Origin: Mercurialis annua
Taxonomy: Eukaryota; Streptophyta; Magnoliopsida; Malpighiales; Euphorbiaceae
Direction: 5' to 3'
Assembly (NCBI RefSeq): GCF_937616625.2
Contig: NC_065571.1
Location: 11,348,501-11,412,500, forward strand
Length of the DNA: 64,000 nt
Part shown: positions 59,099 to 64,000 of the stretch, in pieces
Position numbering within the stretch: position 1 is the first letter of the stretch
How the letters are laid out: each line of letters opens with the position of its first letter
Made by a program: the position numbers and the translations under genes
The notes under the pieces: model-generated
The model's input: the letters and a program-made list of their open reading frames with translations, nothing else
Told to the model about the DNA's origin: nothing
The model's database searches: none

Positions 59099-60503
59099 CT
59101 AGTAAGAAAGCTTGAGGGACAAATCAATGGAATTGGAATATGATGATGAAGAAGAAGATGAAGCACCACTGTGATCAGAATATGTAAGACAAGAAGCTGC
59201 ACCAACTGAACTTTCTGCTACACCAAATTCCATTTCTTTGAAGCTTTTTTTATCACTTGGGAAAAAATCATACTCCATTACCATATTTCCACTGTTTTTG
59301 TTTGGTTTTCTGTGGATTGCTGATGCTTCTGTGCCCTACAAGATTGGTTGCCCATAAACAAAAAGTAATTAGTACCCAATAATTTATATTGATTTGAATG
59401 TTTGGATTTGAAAAAAGAAGGAAAAAAGATTGTTTCTTGAGGAGTTTTGAGATTATTACATCATTGAAATTGTGGTGATAAATTGCACTTCTTGCAGCTC
59501 TAGCTTCAAATCCATTTGGGTGATGATTTAAGTCAAGATTTGATCTTAATGGTGTTATTTCTGGAAATTTTTGATCTGTTCTTGTCGTTGTGTTTTTTTC
59601 TCCATTGAAATTCTTCTGCAACAAAGGGTAATTAATCACATTATGTTAGCAAAATCAATAACAAAAAAATTTTATGCAGTAAGAAATGGCAACAAGTGTT
59701 TTATTTTAGGTCATGAAAGAGCAAAACCCTTACAGTTTTATATTTCATTTTCTTTAACTTTCTTTCAGTTTCTTATAGGCCAAACAGAAAACTATGAGTT
59801 CAATATTAGATCAATAGAAATATTAATTAGTAAAATTAGAGAACTGTCATGAGAAGGCCAAGAATTTTGTGACATTCTGAAAACCTAGAAAACCAAAAAA
59901 TATGAGATCTTTTTCCTTTTCTTTCTCCTTCCACACAGATTCTCAAGAAACAAACAGAAATTTTCAGAAACATGGAGACCCAAGAAAACCAAAACCCTTA
60001 AAAACACAAACCTTGAACCAGAAATCCGATGTGGGAGTACTAGTAGGCTGATAATGGTGGATAAGCTTTGGGATTGAAGAGAGCTCTTTAATAGAGTTCT
60101 CATACACAGAAATAGCACCACTCTCATTTCCCACCAGAACTTTAACATACGGATTAGGAACCACAAATGGCGGCACACCACCGTAGTTCACCGCATAATG
60201 AACGGGAAAGCTATGGATCGGGTCGGGCACAGATGACAAAGTTGAATGAGAGGGTTGAACAACGTTGCTAAAAGACTCAAGCTTGGTACTTTCTTGAATG
60301 GTTTTAAAATTTTCTTGGAGCCTTAACCGTTCAAGCTGAGCAACACCCATTCCTCTCTGTGGGATTTTCTTACGAGCTTTGTCTTTGTTGTTCATGGGCT
60401 TTCTCCCACGGTTAGAAGCTAGCGGCGGGTCTGGTTTTAATGGGGTTTTTGTGGGTTGTTCTTGTCTGTTGGCCATGAGAAGGTAAGCTAGTGGAGTGGC
60501 CAT
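59099..60503 (-). CDS. SPEAR-family (SPOROCYTELESS/TIE-like) EAR-motif repressor, three exons
   Basis: Exons on the minus strand: 60503-60012, 59615-59460, 59335-59099. All introns are GT-AG and phase 0; the product is 294 aa. Start: ATG 60503 (MATPLAYLLMANRQ), as in SPL/NZZ, which also begins MAT. The SPL motif spans residues about 32-64: RGRKP, then KKIPQRGMGVAQLERLRLQE. The last ten residues are SIDLSLKLSY, an EAR motif that recruits TOPLESS co-repressors. SPEAR/TIE proteins bridge TCP transcription factors and TOPLESS in the nucleus and restrain leaf growth or control sporogenesis. Which paralogue this is cannot be decided here; length and motif order suit TIE/SPEAR rather than SPL itself. 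An upstream in-frame ATG at 60629 would add 42 residues and is less likely. Confidence 0.9.
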
Positions 60504-60886
60504 TGAAGAAGCTTGAAAAATGAGAGAAATTTTGAAAGAATTAAACAATATTTGGTAGTGTGAAACTGAAGAAGATGAGTTGTTTTTGTAATGCTTAATA
60601 GAGATAGTTTTGATATATCTTTCACTCACTCTCAGTACTGTCTCACTCTCGCACTGATAATTTGTTATTTCCAGATAAAACAGAAACCAGAGACTCTCCC
60701 TGGAAACAGTCTAATAATTAGTGGAAATAGCAACTTTTGTTTTCTTAACTTTAAATTGGAAAAATTTAATCCAATCCCACTCTCACTTATTGTTCGTGTA
60801 TTGCACTTGCATTACAATGCTAGAGAGTGTAGTACACGCGCCTCCAGTGAGCGAAGTTAGAGAGAAGTGGATTTTTTGGGGTGTAA

Positions 60887-60906
60887 TGGGCCCGGTGACA
60901 CGTGTC
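60887..60906. promoter_or_regulatory. TCP-type site and G-box upstream of the SPEAR gene
   Basis: TGGGCCC (60887-60893) is followed after three bases by the perfect G-box palindrome GACACGTGTC (60897-60906). They lie about 390 bp upstream of the ATG. TGGGCC is a TCP/site II core and CACGTG is bound by bZIP, bHLH and PIF factors. No binding evidence is available. Confidence 0.4.
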
Positions 60907-63287
60907 AAAACCAGAGACAAAACAGGCACGGTCGGAGCCATAGGGGTATTATCCTGTGGGGAAGATGTTAAAATAAGAAAGAAGGTACAACGTAGCCACT
61001 TGTGTCAGTTTTGTCCAAATTAGCTAATATATGATCATTACCCTTTTCTTTCTCGCAATTTATTTTTCATCAAAACATAACAATTTTAACTCTTTGTAAA
61101 ATTAAAAGATTATGGTACTTTCTGGTCGATGGTGCCGGTGGCCGGCTGATGGCGGTGGCGGTGGAACAGTGAACTGATGATCATGAATGAAGGACGGTTG
61201 ATGGATTATTTGTCTACACCAAGCTGATGGTGTAACATAGTTGCGGAACCATTCACGGATAAACTCATGCGTTCGCTCTCACCACATTTGGTCGGAGATT
61301 TTTTTTTTCAAAATCCGCTTTAGTTAGTTTGAAAAAAATCGTTAATTAAAATTAAATATTTTATAGTTTGTCTGCCCTAACTAAATTTTATGACTATGCC
61401 ATTAGTGTAACTTTCAAATTGGTTCGACCAACTCTTTGGTCTAATTGGACTCTACCCGATTAAACCGATAGTTCAATCTTTTGGACCATAAACCATATCG
61501 ATAATTTAATTATCTTTTACATATATTTATTCAAGCATTTAATTGAAGGTTGAACAAAAAATTGATAGCTTTACCGTTCAGCTATCAATTCGGTTTTCAA
61601 TATACTAAACTCGACCACAAACTAAATCTTATACTATAATTTAAACTGTGGTTTAACTAGAAAGCCAGTTGAATCGGTGAACTACAAATCAGTAAGATCG
61701 TAAATATATATCGATTTTAATAAATTTAATTAATTTTATTTAAACTATAAAAGTCGATATCTCATTATTTTTAGTGTTTCATGTATAACACTTATATATG
61801 TATAGGCAGGCACTCTGAGTCGTAGCTCAATTTTTTTTAAATTACCTTTACAAAAATTGAAATTATATAAATTATATAAATATATTGTATCTCCGGAGTA
61901 TAATTTTTCTGGTATTTAACTAAATTATGCCATACCTTCAATCATAGTCTACTATATGTGTGTGTGTATTTGGTTTCATTTTTACTATTCAGTTAATCGA
62001 AATTTTGTAGATATATAGCCTTACCCATTCAGTTTTTCAAAATACAAATTGAAGGTTGCTAAAATGAAAAATAATTAAATAAAATAGTAAGATTTGGTAA
62101 TGAATGGATGAATCTGCCTATGCAATAGGGTAGTAATGATTCTTTCTTCGCATTTAGAAACATCAAAAAGCTGATTCCATGTGGTACTCTCTAATATGGT
62201 AACCTATTTTTTCACCAATTTTGCTATCTTTATTGCAAAATCCTCTTCTTTTTTTTGGAGCTATTGGTATTTATTTAATTATCACTATAATTTTGTTGAT
62301 AGTGCATGATTAAAATAAAAAAATAGGGTCTGTTAACGATAAAATCTATAATTATTGTTTTCGAGTCAATTGAATCAATTCATAGCAGAATGTAACCATT
62401 TTAAATTTAAAAAAATTATTAGACTAAATATTAAAATGAGAAAATTACCTCAACACTCCTCAAATATAACAAAATTCGTAGCTTGTCACTCCTATTTAAA
62501 AATCAAATAGTATAATCTTCTACTCTTATTTTTGTTAATATTTTAATTATTTTATTTATTTTTCGTGGTAGTCAATAAAGTCATAAAAATTAATATAAAT
62601 AAAAATATATTTTATGAGATCTAATTCCTTAACAAATTTAATTTAACCCTTAAATTTATTTTCTTAATTTTATTGATTTTTTTTAAATTTCTTATTGGGA
62701 CCATTTTAAATTCTAAAAAAATAATTTGCTAAAAACTAAAAATAAACAAATATAAAATAAAAATTAAATTTATTAATTCATTTAATTTCAAAAATATATT
62801 TTTATTTATTTTCATATTTAAAATAAATTTTTAAAATTAAACTGAAATTTAATTTAATATGTCAAATCTTTCACTTAATTCACCACCATAAAAATAAACG
62901 GCACGCTTGAAAAGGTAGTGGAAATATTAAACTGGAATTTGTTTTTACTTATATTATTTTAAGTAATATAATTGTGTATTTTTCTAAATATTTAGAATTG
63001 ATATTTGCAAAAAATTGAAAATATATTCATATTCTGTAAATAGTAATCCAGATGTTAAGGATTAATTTGTAACCTTTTTTTCTAAGAAAAATGACTCTTA
63101 ATTTGTTAGGAGATCTTTATTTTTCTTCTTAATTTGGATTGCAGTTAACTGATAAGTGCTGTTAGACTCTGAAAATTCATGTTCATTCCAATTGTTAGAT
63201 TCAGTCTCTCGGTTCATTTTATATAGACTTAATGATGAATCTATCTTTGCTTCTTATGCAATTATGAAAGACTTAATCACCAAAAAC
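60907..63287. other. AT-rich intergenic DNA upstream of the SPEAR gene
   Basis: Distal promoter region, then AT-rich DNA. About 61415-61720 has GGTT/AACC-rich phrases like those of 11834-12352 and may be a relic of the same kind of repeat. No gene recognised. Confidence 0.4.
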
Positions 63288-63836
63288 TAAAACTGGCCAC
63301 GGTTCATATCGGCGGTTCCGGTTCGGAACCGTCGGGTCACGGTTTAAAATAAAGTGGAACCCGCCTGAAACCGCCTAAGAGACGGTTTTATAATGGTTCA
63401 GAATCGGACGGTTTCGGTTCCGGTTTAGGACGGTTTAGAAAAAATATTGAAATAAAATTAAAATTTAATTACTGAAAAAATATAATTTAACAATAAAATA
63501 ACTCAAGGAGATAGTATTACAAAAAAATAAAAAAATGTTTTTGAAAATAAAATATTAATAAAAAATTTAACTAAAAGAAATATAACATATATTTTACTGC
63601 AAAAATATATATATATATATATTATGATAAAGATATAATATATATTTTAATATATAATATGTATTTTTTTATCAACGGGTTCGACTCTTGAACCGCCAGT
63701 TTCGACCCACAATCGCCAGTTCACGGTTCAACAAATTTGGAACCGGCCCGGAACCGCCATTTCTACGGTTCTGGGCCAGTTTTAGTCCGATTCTACGGGC
63801 CGGTTCACAGGCTGACCCGGCCCATGGCCAGCTCTA
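63288..63836 (+). mobile_element. hAT-type MITE
   Basis: 549 bp with short terminal inverted repeats, TAAAACTGGCCACGG on the left and TAGAGCTGGCCATGG as the complement of the right end. The 8-bp flanks CCAAAAAC (63280-63287) and CCAAAAAA (63837-63844) match at 7 of 8, the hAT target size. The interior is GGTTCCGG-rich at both ends and AT-rich in the middle; no coding. A truncated relative is at 13671-14127. Confidence 0.8.
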
Positions 63837-64000
63837 CCAAAAAACTCCAACGTTTTAGCCCTTTCACTTGCAACCTGACGTTGTAATTTTATTTATATCA
63901 CCCTAATTCGCAGCTTTCGTTTCCAATTACACCCTAAAAACTAAATTGATTCTTTTTTATTAGAAAAAAATATCAATTTGATCCTTCAGGTGATCCTTCA
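63837..64000. other. AT-rich end of the window
   Basis: Only the MITE target duplication and AT-rich sequence are visible. Confidence 0.4.

Overview
This is nuclear DNA from a flowering plant, most likely a eudicot. The evidence is spliced genes with GT-AG introns, a 60S ribosomal protein gene with a telo-box and site II promoter, a SPEAR/SPOROCYTELESS-type repressor gene, a plant universal stress protein gene, a nuclear tRNA-Ser gene and a dense load of plant retrotransposons in AT-rich intergenic DNA. I cannot name the species.

Layout. 1-~11269: one end of a large Ty3/gypsy element of the TAT/Ogre type on the minus strand (LTR, tRNA-Arg primer site, gag, gag-pro, pol). It carries a spliced plant-mobile-domain gene on the opposite strand downstream of pol. 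11270-16903: AT-rich DNA with degenerate MITEs. 16904-18241: RPL8 (uL2). 18426-20472: AT-rich. 20478-30687: a complete second TAT element with 478-bp LTRs and a 5-bp target duplication. Its gag-pol is broken, and it too carries a three-exon antisense gene. 30693-35698: AT-rich, with an old 0.93-kb tandem duplication. 35699-36508: a PHOS32/34-like universal stress protein gene. 37532-37790: a Stowaway MITE. 38852-39850: a broken DUF4283/zinc-knuckle gene. 40369-42976: a small non-coding LTR element that has lost most of its 5' LTR. 43905-43986: tRNA-Ser(AGA). 46728-57099: an internally deleted LINE-like insertion that was itself split by a 9.56-kb non-coding LTR element (LARD, 47014-56575). 59099-60503: a SPEAR-family gene. 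63288-63836: a hAT-type MITE.

Host genes are few (RPL8, the universal stress protein, SPEAR, tRNA-Ser); more than half of the window is transposon.

The most interesting material is in the retroelements. Two different TAT elements carry an antisense gene at the same place, between pol and the 3' LTR side. Both genes read as folded N-terminal domain, then a basic low-complexity linker, then a coiled coil. Both are split by two introns with the same phases (1, then 0), although the N-terminal domains belong to different named families (plant mobile domain versus the 'putative gypsy type transposon' domain). In both elements the junction where pol and the antisense gene converge holds short repeats built on inverted repeats. 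The other two LTR elements also carry arrays of hairpin-forming units, one with compensatory changes. The two elements with intact LTR pairs have almost identical LTRs although one is coding-defective and the other is non-coding, which points to recent mobilisation in trans.
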